Origin: CAVSJJ01 sp963728395
Lineage (GTDB): Bacteria > Actinomycetota > Actinomycetes > Actinomycetales > Dermatophilaceae
Assembly: GCA_963728395.1 (NCBI GenBank)
Contig: CAVSJJ010000003.1
Span: 868,001-932,000, forward strand
DNA: 64,000 nucleotides
Direction: 5' to 3'
Shown: positions 25,205 through 33,966 of the stretch, in pieces
How the letters are laid out: each line of letters opens with the position of its first letter
Position numbering within the stretch: the stretch's first letter is position 1
Program-made: the position numbers and the translations under genes
The notes under the pieces: generated by a model
What the model was told of the DNA's origin: nothing
Seen by the model: the letters and a program-made list of their open reading frames with translations, nothing else
The model's database searches: none

Positions 25205-28021
25205 TCAGTCGCGCGGCTTCTCACGCATCTCGTAGGTGGCGATGAGGTCGCCGAGCTGGAGATCGTTGTGGCTCCCGAGGTTGATGCCGCACTCGAAGCC
25301 CTCGCGGACCTCGGTGACGTCGTCCTTGAACCGGCGCAGGCCGGCCACCTCGATGTTCTCGGCGACGACGACGCCGTCCCGGGTGATCCGGGCCCTGGCG
25401 CCACGCCTGATCTCGCCACTGCGGACGATCGAGCCGGCGATGTTGCCGAACTTGCTGGACCGGAAGATCTCGCGGATCTCCGCGGTGCCGAGCTCGACCT
25501 CCTCGAACTCCGGCTTGAGCATGCCCTTCAGGGCCGCCTCGATCTCCTCGATCGCCTGGTAGATGACCGAGTAGTAGCGGATCTCGACGCCCTCGCGGTC
25601 GGCGACCTCGGCGTTCTGGCCCTCGGCCCGCACGTTGAAGCCGATGATGACCGCGTTGGAGGCCATGGCGAGGTTGATGTTGTTCAGCGTGATCGCGCCG
25701 ACGCCCCGGTCGATGATCCGCAGGTCGACCTCGTCGCCCACGTCGATCTGCAGCAGGGCGTCCTCGAGCGCCTCGACCGAGCCGGACACGTCGCCCTTGA
25801 GGATGAGGTTGAGCGTGTCGACCTTGCCGGCGGCGAGGGCCTCGTTGAGGTCCTCGAGGCTGATCCGCTTGCGGGCCTTGGCCAGGCTCGCCTGCCGGTC
25901 GGCCGCCTCGCGCTTCTCGGCGATCTGCCGGGCGGTGCGGTCGTCCGGGGCGACGACGAAGGTGTCGCCCGCTCGCGGGACGGCGCTGAGTCCGAGGACC
26001 TGGACCGGCCGCGACGGACCGGCCTCCTCGACGGTGTTGCCGTGCTCGTCGAGCATCGCCCGGACCCGGCCGTGTGCGGCGCCGGTGACGATGGCATCGC
26101 CGACCCGGAGCGTCCCGGACTGGATGAGGACGGTCGCCGTCGCGCCACGGCCCTTGTCGAGGTTCGCCTCGATCGCCACGCCACGGGCGTCGCGCTCGGG
26201 GTTGGCTCGCAGGTCGAGCGCGGCGTCCGCGGTGAGCAGGACCGCCTCGAGCAGGGAGTCGATGTTCTCCCCCTGCTTGGCCGAGACGTCGACGAACATC
26301 GTGTCGCCGCCGTACTCCTCGGCGATGAGGTTGTACTCCGTCAGCTGCTGGCGGATCTTCGACGGGTTCGCGCCGTCGACGTCGATCTTGTTGACGGCGA
26401 CGACGATCGGGACGTCGGCCGCCTGCATGTGGTTGAGCGCCTCGATCGTCTGGGGCATGACGCCGTCGTCGGCGGCGACGACGAGGATGGCGATGTCGGT
26501 CACCTTGGCGCCACGGGCCCGCATGGCGGTGAACGCCTCGTGACCCGGGGTGTCGATGAAGGTGATCGCCCGGTTGACGCCCTCGTGCTCGCGGTGGATC
26601 TGGTAGGCACCGATGTGCTGGGTGATGCCACCGGTCTCGCCGCTCGCGACGTCCTCGTTGCGGACCGCGTCGAGGAGGCGGGTCTTGCCGTGGTCGACGT
26701 GACCGACCACGGTGACGACCGGGGGTCGTGCCGCAAGGTCCTCGTCGTCCTCCGCCTCGACCCCGATCTCGAGGTCGATGTTGAAGGAGTCGAAGAGCTC
26801 CCGCTCCTCCTCCTCCGGCGAGACGATCCGGATGTCGTAGCCGAGCTCGGAGCCGAGGAGCTGGAAGGTGTCCTCGTCGAGGCTCTGGGTCGCCGTGGCC
26901 ATCTCACCGAGGTGGAACAACACGGTGACGAGCGACGCCGGGTTGGCGTTGATCTTGTCGGCGAAGTCGGTGAGGGACGCGCCCTGCCGGATCTGGACGA
27001 TCGTGCTGCCGTCGCCGCGGGGGACGCTGACGCCGCCGATCGACGGTGCCTGCATCTCCTCGAACTCCTGGCGCTTGGCGCGCTTGGACTTCCGCCCCCG
27101 CTGGGGACGGCCGCCACCGCGACCGAACGCCCCCTGGGTGCCACCGCGACCAGGGCCACCGAAGCGGCCACCGCCGCCGGGACGGCCGGCGAAGCCGCCA
27201 CCGCCGCCGGGACGCGCACCGCCACCGGGACGACCACCGCCGCCACGGGCCGGACGCTCGCCCGGCCGAGCCACCGCGCTGCGGTCGGGCATCATGCCGG
27301 GCGTGGGGCGGGCCCCGGCAGGCCGCGGACCGGCGGGACGCGGAGCGCCGCCGGAGCGGCTCTGCGGACGTGGCATCCCCTGGCTCGCCGCGAAGGGGTT
27401 GTTGCCCGGACGCGGCGCTCCACCCTCGCGGCCCTGGCGCATGCCCTGGCTCGAGGAGTAGGGGTTGTTGCCCGGCCGGGGCTGGCCCGGGCGTGGCGCC
27501 GGACGGGGAGCGGAGCCACCGGCCGGCGCGCCGCCCTCGCGGGCCGCGGGGGCCGCGGGGGCCTGTGGCGTCGGCGGCGCCGGCTTCTCGGCCGGCACCT
27601 GCGACGGGGTGGGTCGGCTCGGGGCGGCCGGGGCCGGGGCGGCGGCCGGAGCTGCCGGGGCATCGGGTGCGGCCGGGGCCGGCGCGGGGGTCTCGGCGGG
27701 AGCCGGCGCGGGGGCCGGGGTCGTTGCCGCCGGCGGAGCCGGAGCGGCCGCAGCGGCCGTCTTCGGGGCCGGCTTGGCCTGCGGGGTGGCCGTCTCGGCC
27801 TCACCATCGGCCGCGGGGGCGGCCTTCTTGGCCGGGGCCTTCTTCGCGGGGGCCGGAGCCTCCTCGACGGGGAACTTCTCCCGGTATTTCTTGACGACCG
27901 GTGCCTCGATCGTCGAGCTCGCGGTCTTGACGTACTCGCCCATCTCGTTCAGACGCTCGAGCAGAACCTTGCTCGGAACGCCTACTTCCTTGGCGAGCGC
28001 GCTCACACGGACTTTTGCCAC
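25205..28021 (-). CDS. infB: Translation initiation factor IF-2
   Basis: 938 residues. GTPase that places initiator tRNA on the 30S subunit. The N-terminus (MAKVRVSALAKEVGVPSKVLLERL) is the IF2N domain. Residues about 55-330 are low-complexity Ala/Pro, then Gly/Arg/Pro-rich repeats including two near-identical NNPYSSSQGM / NNPFAASQGM units, a usual actinobacterial feature. The G domain has GHVDHGKT (about 440), DTPGH and NKID. Domains II-IV follow, ending LGDLIATYEMREK. ylxR lies 91 nt upstream. Downstream, rbfA is displaced by the copper/peroxidase genes. Confidence 0.97.
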   Translation of the reverse strand: MAKVRVSALAKEVGVPSKVLLERLNEMGEYVKTASSTIEAPVVKKYREKFPVEEAPAPAKKAPAKKAAPAADGEAETATPQAKPAPKTAAAAAPAPPAATTPAPAPAPAETPAPAPAAPDAPAAPAAAPAPAAPSRPTPSQVPAEKPAPPTPQAPAAPAAREGGAPAGGSAPRPAPRPGQPRPGNNPYSSSQGMRQGREGGAPRPGNNPFAASQGMPRPQSRSGGAPRPAGPRPAGARPTPGMMPDRSAVARPGERPARGGGGRPGGGARPGGGGGFAGRPGGGGRFGGPGRGGTQGAFGRGGGRPQRGRKSKRAKRQEFEEMQAPSIGGVSVPRGDGSTIVQIRQGASLTDFADKINANPASLVTVLFHLGEMATATQSLDEDTFQLLGSELGYDIRIVSPEEEERELFDSFNIDLEIGVEAEDDEDLAARPPVVTVVGHVDHGKTRLLDAVRNEDVASGETGGITQHIGAYQIHREHEGVNRAITFIDTPGHEAFTAMRARGAKVTDIAILVVAADDGVMPQTIEALNHMQAADVPIVVAVNKIDVDGANPSKIRQQLTEYNLIAEEYGGDTMFVDVSAKQGENIDSLLEAVLLTADAALDLRANPERDARGVAIEANLDKGRGATATVLIQSGTLRVGDAIVTGAAHGRVRAMLDEHGNTVEEAGPSRPVQVLGLSAVPRAGDTFVVAPDDRTARQIAEKREAADRQASLAKARKRISLEDLNEALAAGKVDTLNLILKGDVSGSVEALEDALLQIDVGDEVDLRIIDRGVGAITLNNINLAMASNAVIIGFNVRAEGQNAEVADREGVEIRYYSVIYQAIEEIEAALKGMLKPEFEEVELGTAEIREIFRSSKFGNIAGSIVRSGEIRRGARARITRDGVVVAENIEVAGLRRFKDDVTEVREGFECGINLGSHNDLQLGDLIATYEMREKPRD

Positions 28022-28112
28022 GTTTCTCCTGTCTGGGTCCGTGCCGGACAGGCGCGGACCGTCGTTACAGCTGGGTGGTCATCGCTGAGTACTCATCGGG
28101 TGCTCATCAGCG

Positions 28113-28424
28113 TCAAACCCGCTTTCGGTTCTGTCGTCGGACGGTGCTGGCCCCCGCGGGCGAGCCGACGTGGGCCGCCACCGCCGTGGCGTCGACCGGC
28201 CCGCTGACACGCAGCGCCCGGGCGAACGCCCGTCGGCGGATGGCCTCGTCGAGACAACGGTTCGTCGGGTGCAGCCATGCGCCGCGCCCCGGCAGCCGTC
28301 GCTCCGGATCGGGCGTGAGGACGGCCACCTCGGCCTCCCCCTCGCTCGGTCCGACGACCACTCGCAGGAGTACCGACCGGCCGTCCGTCCCGCGGCACCC
28401 CACGCACGTGCGGGTGGGCTCCAT
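28113..28424 (-). CDS. ylxR: YlxR family RNA-binding protein
   Basis: 103 residues. Contains the diagnostic CVGCRGTD near the N-terminus (residues 7-14) and PGRGAWLHPTNRCLDEAIRRRAF, the conserved YlxR/DUF448 pattern. The family is encoded between nusA and infB across Gram-positive bacteria and binds RNA; a link to RNase P has been reported in some species. The tail VRRQNRKRV is basic. Confidence 0.93.
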   Translation of the reverse strand: MEPTRTCVGCRGTDGRSVLLRVVVGPSEGEAEVAVLTPDPERRLPGRGAWLHPTNRCLDEAIRRRAFARALRVSGPVDATAVAAHVGSPAGASTVRRQNRKRV

Positions 28425-28512
28425 GAGTCGACCCCTTGGCGTGATGTGAAGTGCCCGGCCGAACTGATCTGCCCGGTCGGCACCCCCAGTCTACCTGGTG
28501 TGCGGGGTCGGC

Positions 28513-29706
28513 TCACCCAGGGGAGGGATCGGCGGCGCTCGACCGCTCGTCACCCGGGGTATCCGCGGCGTCGGCGCGCGGCGGGTCCGCGCTCTCACCA
28601 CCGGTGTCCGGCCGGATGTCGATCCGCCAACCGGTCAGCTTGGCCGCGAGCCGCGCGTTCTGCCCCTCCCGCCCGATGGCGAGCGAGAGCTGGTAGTCCG
28701 GCACGACGACCCGGGCCGAGCGCGCCTGTGGGTCGACGATCTCGACGGCCGAGACCCGCGCGGGGGACAGCGCGGCCGCGATGAAGGTGGCCGGGTCCTC
28801 GGCGAAGTCGACGATGTCGATCTTCTCGCCGTGCAGCTCGGTCATCACCGCTCGCACCCGGGCCCCCATCGGCCCGATGCAGGCGCCCTTGGCGTTGAGC
28901 CCGGGCACCTTGGAGTGGACGGCGATCTTCGTCCGGTGCCCCGCCTCCCGGGCCAGGGCGGCGATCTCGACGCTGCCGTCGGCGATCTCGGGGACCTCGA
29001 GGGCGAAGAGCTTGCGCACGAGGTTGGGGTGGGTGCGGGACAGCCCGATCTGCGGGCCTCGGGGGCCGCGCTTGACGCTGACGACGAAGCAGCGCAGCCG
29101 CTCGCCATGGACATAGCTCTCCCCCGGCACCTGCTCGGCGAGCGGGAGGATCCCCTCGACCGTCCCGAAGTCGACGGTGACGTGTCGAGGGTCCGGGCTC
29201 TGCTGGATGATCCCGGCGACGACGTCGCCCTCCCGGCCCCGGAAGTCCCCGAGGATGGCCTCGTCCTCGATGTCGCGCAGCCGCTGGACGATGACCTGCC
29301 GGGCCGTCGCGGCGGCGACCCGTCCGAACCCGCTCGGTGTGTCGTCGAACTCGGGACCGAGCTCCCGGCGCGGTCGCGGCGGGGGCGCCGGCTCGACGAC
29401 GGCGTCCTCGCCCCCCTCTCCCGCCGTGGCGGGCTCGCCGTCCGGCCGGACGGCCTGCGCCGGGTGGGCCGCAGCGTCCGGGACGGCGACGGCCGGCGTT
29501 TCCTCGGGAGGAAGCTCCACCTCCTCGCGGGCCCACACGACGACGTGGCCGGTCTTGCGGTCCAGCTCGGCCCGGGCGTGCTTGTAGGCACCGTCGGTGC
29601 GGTGGTAGGCGAGGACGAGGGCCTGCTCGATCGCCGGGATGAGGACGTCGAGGGAGATCCCGCGCTCCCGCTCGAGGGCCCTGAGGGCGGCAAGGTCGAT
29701 GTCCAT
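28513..29706 (-). CDS. nusA: Transcription termination/antitermination factor NusA
   Basis: 397 residues from ATG 29706 (MDIDLAALRALERERG), with AAGGAG inside the end of rimP and the stop of rimP 1 nt away. The N-terminal RNA-polymerase-binding domain is interrupted at about 75-115 by an Ala/Pro/Glu-rich insertion, as in other actinobacteria. The S1 domain (FRGREGDVVAGIIQQ) and two KH domains (GACIGPMGARVRAV, AIGREGQNARLAAKL) follow. No C-terminal acidic repeats of the E. coli type; a short disordered tail instead. Confidence 0.96.
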   Translation of the reverse strand: MDIDLAALRALERERGISLDVLIPAIEQALVLAYHRTDGAYKHARAELDRKTGHVVVWAREEVELPPEETPAVAVPDAAAHPAQAVRPDGEPATAGEGGEDAVVEPAPPPRPRRELGPEFDDTPSGFGRVAAATARQVIVQRLRDIEDEAILGDFRGREGDVVAGIIQQSPDPRHVTVDFGTVEGILPLAEQVPGESYVHGERLRCFVVSVKRGPRGPQIGLSRTHPNLVRKLFALEVPEIADGSVEIAALAREAGHRTKIAVHSKVPGLNAKGACIGPMGARVRAVMTELHGEKIDIVDFAEDPATFIAAALSPARVSAVEIVDPQARSARVVVPDYQLSLAIGREGQNARLAAKLTGWRIDIRPDTGGESADPPRADAADTPGDERSSAADPSPG

Positions 29707-29707
29707 G

Positions 29708-30262
29708 TCAGCTCTCCTTCTCGGCGTCGCCGTCCCCGGCGGGGTCCACGGGTTCGGCCCCGCCCCGGGAGAACTCGACCTCGACGACGGCGCGGGAGAC
29801 CGCGGCGTAGGTGAGGACGGTGGGGGCGGTGGCCGCCCGGTCGGCCACCGCCGTGTCGAGGGTGAGGTCGGTGGGCCCGGCCCGCAGGAGCCGTCCCCTG
29901 ACCTTCTCACCCTCGATGGGGGTGACGCTGAGCAGCCGGCCGACGTTGCGGGCGAAGTGGCGGGGCTCGGTGAGCGGGCGGCCGACGCCAGGGGAGGTCA
30001 CCTCGAGGGTGTAGGCCTGCTGTCCGAGCACGTCCGAGGCATCGAGGGCGGCACCGACGAGCCGGGTGGCATCGGCGACCTCGTCGAGCGACAGCGGCTC
30101 GATCGGATCCGTGACGTCGCCGGTGACCTCGAGGGCACGCTCGAGCGTGATGCGGACGACGCGGCGCTTGCCGGCCGGGGTCACGCTCACGTCCTCGAGG
30201 ACGAGGCCGGAGCCGTCGAGCGCACCGTCGAGGAGGGGACGGATCCGGTCGGTCACGGCCAT
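29708..30262 (-). CDS. rimP: Ribosome maturation factor RimP
   Basis: 184 residues. Helps 30S assembly at the central pseudoknot. N-terminal domain with LVLEDVSVTPAGKRRVVRITLE, the middle signature LEVTSPGVGRPLTEPRHFARNVGR, and a C-terminal SH3-like part (GRLLRAGPTDLTLDTAV). An AGAGAGG ribosome binding site precedes the ATG. First gene of rimP-nusA-ylxR-infB. A TACAGT -10-like word is in the upstream gap without a convincing -35. Confidence 0.95.
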   Translation of the reverse strand: MAVTDRIRPLLDGALDGSGLVLEDVSVTPAGKRRVVRITLERALEVTGDVTDPIEPLSLDEVADATRLVGAALDASDVLGQQAYTLEVTSPGVGRPLTEPRHFARNVGRLLSVTPIEGEKVRGRLLRAGPTDLTLDTAVADRAATAPTVLTYAAVSRAVVEVEFSRGGAEPVDPAGDGDAEKES

Positions 30263-30353
30263 GGGAATCGTCCTCTCTCTGCAGTTCTGGCGCGCACGTC
30301 CCGCGGCGCTGACCCCACTGTAACCACGGCGTCCGTGCCCCGGCAGCCGTGCG

Positions 30354-31442
30354 ATGATCGGCCCCATGCCCGAGCCCTCCCGCCCCGGCCGCCGCGTCGG
30401 GCGCCGGACGGTCCTCCTCGCCGCCGTCGGCAGCGCATCGGTGCTGGCCGGCTGCGGGGTCCGGCTCGAGAGCGACGCCCCCGACCTGCCCTTCCTTCCC
30501 CGCAGGCCCGTCCCCGGTGAGGACGTCCTCGTCGCGGCCGCCGCGGGCTCGGCCGCCCTCGCGGTGTCCGCCGGGGCCGCCGGCTCCACCCCGCTGCTCT
30601 CGACGCTGGCGACCCTGCACGGGCGCCAGCACCAGGTGCTCGTGGCAGCGCTGCGCGCCCGCCGGGTCCCCGACGACGTCATCACCCCGCCGAGCCCGAT
30701 GGAGTCCGACACGCCGTCCACGTCCGCCACGCCGTCGCCCTCGGCAGCGTCGGCGAGTGCCGACGAGGCCGTTGCGGCCCTCGCGGCGGCCGAGGGGGCC
30801 GGGCTGGCGGACCCCGGCCGGTTCGACCCGGTCGATGCCGCGCTCCGTCCCACCCTCGCCGCGCTCCTCGCCCAGCGGTATGCCGCGACGGTTCTCCTCG
30901 GCGGCCGGCCGCCCCAGCCCCCGTCGACGGACCCGCGCGTAGCGTCCGCCTCACCGGCCTCACCGGCCTCACCGGCCACACCGGCCACACCGGCCACACC
31001 GGCCGGCCCGGCCGGCGGGCCGCCGGTGCCCTGGCCGGACCCGGCCGCGGTGGTGCCGCTGCTCGTCGCGACCCGGGCCGCGGCATACGGCCTCGAGGTC
31101 GTCGCCGCCCAGGCGGCGCGCCGCGACGCGACCCTCGCGCGCGGCTCACTGGCGGCCGTCCGGTCGCTGGCCGCCCAGCAACGCGCCACGGTGGGTGGGG
31201 CGGCTCCGGCACCGGCGCTCGGCTATGAGCTGCCGTTCCCGGTCCACACCCCCGCCGCGGCCCGGCGGCTGGCGCTCGAGGTCCTCACCCGGCTGCGCGA
31301 GTCCTACGGGGCTGCGCTCGCCCCGCTCGGCGCGGGCGCTCCGCAGGCCACATTCGCCCACCTGCCCTGGTGGCTGGGGCGGGTGGAGGTGCTCACACAC
31401 CGGTGGGGGGCCGACCTCGCGCCCTTCCCCGGGCTTGCATGA
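30354..31442 (+). CDS. DUF4439 ferritin-like lipoprotein (Tat signal)
   Basis: 362 residues (or 358 from ATG 30366). A twin-arginine lipoprotein signal GRRVGRRTVLLAAVGSASVLAGC puts it on the outer face of the membrane. Two helical segments follow: LLSTLATLHGRQHQVLVAAL and, near the C-terminus, AAYGLEVVAAQAARRDATL ... LPFPVHTPAAARRLALEVLTRLRE, which match the DUF4439 four-helix (ferritin-like) domain, divergent from rimP in many actinobacteria. The middle, about residues 115-225, is low-complexity Ser/Thr/Pro/Ala, including the SPA/TPA repeat at 30951. Metal ligands of ferritins are not evident. Function unknown. Confidence 0.82.
   Translation: MIGPMPEPSRPGRRVGRRTVLLAAVGSASVLAGCGVRLESDAPDLPFLPRRPVPGEDVLVAAAAGSAALAVSAGAAGSTPLLSTLATLHGRQHQVLVAALRARRVPDDVITPPSPMESDTPSTSATPSPSAASASADEAVAALAAAEGAGLADPGRFDPVDAALRPTLAALLAQRYAATVLLGGRPPQPPSTDPRVASASPASPASPATPATPATPAGPAGGPPVPWPDPAAVVPLLVATRAAAYGLEVVAAQAARRDATLARGSLAAVRSLAAQQRATVGGAAPAPALGYELPFPVHTPAAARRLALEVLTRLRESYGAALAPLGAGAPQATFAHLPWWLGRVEVLTHRWGADLAPFPGLA
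30951..31004 (+). repeat. Six-copy 9-bp tandem repeat inside the DUF4439 gene
   Basis: Six consecutive 9-nt units: three of TCACCGGCC then three of ACACCGGCC. They encode Ser-Pro-Ala three times and Thr-Pro-Ala three times. The unit is a multiple of three, so slippage would change linker length without breaking the frame. Confidence 0.9.
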
Positions 31443-32344
31443 GCCGGCACCCCCTGGTCCCGGAGGACTGGCTGCGGCGGGTCGCCCGGCTGCCCGCCTC
31501 GACCGGCCCGAGCGGAGCGGACTGGGCCGACGCTCTCCCGCGGTTGCTGGACGCCCTCCTCGAGCGCTGGTCCCTCGTCCCGACCGGGCCGGGCCGGACC
31601 GGCTGGACCGCCGTCGTCGTCCCGGTCGAGCGGGAGGGGCAGGCACTGGCGCTCAAGGTGGTCTGGCCGCACGAGGAGGGGGGCGGGGAGCACCTGGCCC
31701 TGCGCCACTGGGCGGGCAACGGCGCGGTCCGGCTCGTCGCGGCCGACCCCGGGCGCGGTGGGCTGCTGATGGAGCGGCTCGACCCCGAGCGGGACCTGCG
31801 CTCGGTCGACATCGACACCGCCTGCGCGGTCGTGGGCGGGCTGCTGTCCCGGCTGCACGTCCCCGCTCCCCCGTCGGTGCCCCCGCTGTCCGGGTTCGTG
31901 GGGCGTCAGGTCGAGCGCCTCACCCGGCGCGACGACCTCCCCCGGCGGGTCGTGAGCCGGGTGGCCGGCCTCGCGGCGGAGCTGCTCGAGGACCCCGCGG
32001 CCGACGCGACGCTGCTGCACACCGACCTGCACTTCGAGAACGTCCTCGCCGGCGAGCGGGAGCCGTGGCTGGCCATCGACCCCAAGCCCTTCGCGGGGCA
32101 TCCCGGCTTCGACATCCAACCGCTGCTGCGCAACCGGGCCGACGAGCTCGGGACCGGTTCCGGCCTGCGGTGGTCGGTCCGGCGCCGGTTGACGGTCACG
32201 GCCGAGGCCGCCGGGATCGACGTGGACCAGGCGCGGCTGTGGTCGATCGTCCATGCCGGAATGCAGGCGCTGTGGGCGGCTGAGGACGACGACGCGGACA
32301 CCCTGTCGCTGCACATCAGGATGCTCAAGGCCCTCGAGGACTGA
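31439..32344 (+). CDS. APH(6)/hydroxyurea-kinase family phosphotransferase
   Basis: 301 residues. The ATG overlaps the stop of the lipoprotein gene (ATGA), so both are translated together. Protein-kinase-like fold: nucleotide-binding lysine in ALALKVVWPHEE, GGLLMERLDPERDL, the catalytic loop LLHTDLHFENVL with Asp and Asn, and the metal-binding segment AIDPKPFAGHPGFD. This combination matches the streptomycin-6-kinase/hydroxyurea phosphotransferase family (APH_6_hur). Chromosomal members are widespread and usually have no proven drug substrate, so I do not call it a resistance gene. Confidence 0.85.
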   Translation: MSRHPLVPEDWLRRVARLPASTGPSGADWADALPRLLDALLERWSLVPTGPGRTGWTAVVVPVEREGQALALKVVWPHEEGGGEHLALRHWAGNGAVRLVAADPGRGGLLMERLDPERDLRSVDIDTACAVVGGLLSRLHVPAPPSVPPLSGFVGRQVERLTRRDDLPRRVVSRVAGLAAELLEDPAADATLLHTDLHFENVLAGEREPWLAIDPKPFAGHPGFDIQPLLRNRADELGTGSGLRWSVRRRLTVTAEAAGIDVDQARLWSIVHAGMQALWAAEDDDADTLSLHIRMLKALED

Positions 32345-32378
32345 CATCCCACCGGGCCCCCGTCCGTGCCGTCCCCCT

Positions 32379-32430
32379 CGTTGCGTCCGCGTTGTCGGTC
32401 GCCGGGGCGACCGACAACCCGGACGCAACG
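32379..32430. repeat. Structured repeat R3, locus 1 (long hairpin)
   Basis: A 52-nt hairpin: CGTTGCGTCCG pairs with CGGACGCAACG, then a C/C mismatch, then GTTGTCGGTCGCC pairs with GGCGACCGACAAC around a GG tip, 24 pairs in all. It lies between the convergent kinase and cation transporter genes. The core GGTCGCC/GGCGACC inside GTCCG/CGGAC is shared with the tandem elements at 41183-41294. Confidence 0.8.
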
Positions 32431-32439
32431 ACTCTGCCG

Positions 32440-33444
32440 TCAGGGGGTGAGCGAGGGCTCGTCGGGCGCCGAGAGGCTGAGGGTCGCGGCGACGACGACC
32501 GGTGAGGTGCACAGGGTGGCCTCGAGGGACCGCAGCGTCACCGCGACGTCCGGCTCGGGGGCGTCGCCGACGAGGTCGACGTCACCGACGATCCGGACCC
32601 GGCGCGGCCCGACGACCTCGAGGTGGAGGTAGGTGAGTCGGTCAACGTCGGGCAGGTCGCAGATCACCGAGATCGTCGCCGCCCGGATCTGGGGGTCGAC
32701 CTGCTCCCCGACGAGGAACTGCCGGTTCCGGTGCACGAGGAGCAGCGCCACGACGCCGAGGACGATCCCCACGAGGATCGAGCCGAGCGCGTCGAACAGC
32801 GCCGACCCCGTGGCCTGGTGCAGCGCGAGGCCGCCGCCCGCGAGAAGGACGCCGACGAGCGCCGCGGCATCCTCGAAGACGACGGCGCGCAGGGTCGGGT
32901 CGGACGAGGCGAGGACGTGCTCGAGGACGTCTCGGCCGAGGTACTCCGCCTCCGGCCTGGCCTGCCGCACCGCCCGGAGGAAGGAGATCCCCTCGAAGAC
33001 GAACGCGGTACCGAGGACGACATAGCCGACGAGGAAGTCCTGCGCCGGTTCCGGCGACAGCAGCTCCTGGACCCCCCGCGTCACCGACACGGCCCCACCG
33101 GCGACGAACAGCCCGAGCGCGGCGAGCATCGACCAGACATAGGCCTCTCGGCCGTAGCCCGCAGGGTGGGAGTCGTCGGGCGGCCGGCGCGAGCGGCGGT
33201 CGGCGATGAGGAGGAAGATCTCGTTGCCGGTGTCCGCCCAGGAGTGGGCGGACTCGGCCAACAGCGACGCCGACCCGGTGACGATCGCGGCCACCGACTT
33301 CGCGACGGCGATGACGGCGTTCGCCGCGAGGGCGACGACGACGGTGACCGTGCTGTCCGACGAGGTGCCCTCTCCCGCTCCCTGGCCCGGCTCGGCGAGC
33401 AGGTCCGGGGTGGGGTCGACATCGTGTGGCGTGGGGGCGGGCAC
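32440..33444 (-). CDS. Cation diffusion facilitator (CDF) family transporter
   Basis: 334 residues from a GTG at 33444 (VPAPTPHDVDPTPD), chosen because no ATG exists before the first helix. Helices include VTVVVALAANAVIAVAKSVAAI, AYVWSMLAALGLFVAGGAVSV, VGYVVLGTAFVFEG and ILVGIVLGVVALLLVH. The TM2 metal site appears as SAHSWADTGNE, and TM5 has FEDAAALVGVLLA instead of the ZntA-like HxxxD, a variant of one CDF subgroup. A cytoplasmic C-terminal domain (VRIVGDVDLVGDAPEP) follows. Zinc, iron or manganese efflux is likely; the ion cannot be read. Divergent from the Nudix gene. Confidence 0.86.
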   Translation of the reverse strand: MPAPTPHDVDPTPDLLAEPGQGAGEGTSSDSTVTVVVALAANAVIAVAKSVAAIVTGSASLLAESAHSWADTGNEIFLLIADRRSRRPPDDSHPAGYGREAYVWSMLAALGLFVAGGAVSVTRGVQELLSPEPAQDFLVGYVVLGTAFVFEGISFLRAVRQARPEAEYLGRDVLEHVLASSDPTLRAVVFEDAAALVGVLLAGGGLALHQATGSALFDALGSILVGIVLGVVALLLVHRNRQFLVGEQVDPQIRAATISVICDLPDVDRLTYLHLEVVGPRRVRIVGDVDLVGDAPEPDVAVTLRSLEATLCTSPVVVAATLSLSAPDEPSLTP

Positions 33445-33528
33445 GTGGGCCGTGGTACCCGGTGCGCGCGACAGGGAAACGCTCGACGCCCGCCGCGTCG
33501 GGGGCTCGGGCGCCCATAGGGTGCCGTC

Positions 33529-33966
33529 GTGGTGGTCGTCGGGGTGCTCCTGGTCGCGGACGGCCGGGTCCTCGCTGCCCGCCGCCACGACCCGCCCGGC
33601 TGGGAGTTCCCCGGCGGCAAGGTCGAGCCGGGCGAGACGCCTCCGGGCGCCCTCGAGCGGGAGTGCCGCGAGGAGCTCGGCGTCGGCATCGATGTCGACA
33701 CGATCGTCGGCACCGCCCGGGACGAGCGGATCGAGCTCCTGCTGTATGCCGCCCGGCTCACCGACGGCGTACCCGCGGCCCTCGACCACGCCGAGCTCCG
33801 CTGGGTCCCGCCGGCCGAGCTCGACGCCCTGGACTGGCTGCCGCTCGACCGGGCCCTGCTCCCCGCCGTCCGGACCCACCTCGCCGCCGGGCCGGCGGCC
33901 GGCCGGGCGCCTGGCCGCACCGAGCCCGGTCCGGACGACCCAGCCCCCCGGCATACCGTGGGGTGA
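33529..33966 (+). CDS. MutT-like Nudix hydrolase
   Basis: 145 residues with a GTG start. The full Nudix box GX5EX7REUXEEXGU is present as GGKVEPGETPPGALERECREELGV-type sequence at about residues 29-52, so the Mg-dependent pyrophosphohydrolase site is intact. Short N-terminus (VVVGVLLVADGRVLAARR) and WEFPGGK fit 8-oxo-dGTP diphosphatases that clean the nucleotide pool. The C-terminal 25 residues are an extra Ala/Gly/Pro tail. Its stop and the next start share TGATG. Confidence 0.88.
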   Translation: MVVVGVLLVADGRVLAARRHDPPGWEFPGGKVEPGETPPGALERECREELGVGIDVDTIVGTARDERIELLLYAARLTDGVPAALDHAELRWVPPAELDALDWLPLDRALLPAVRTHLAAGPAAGRAPGRTEPGPDDPAPRHTVG

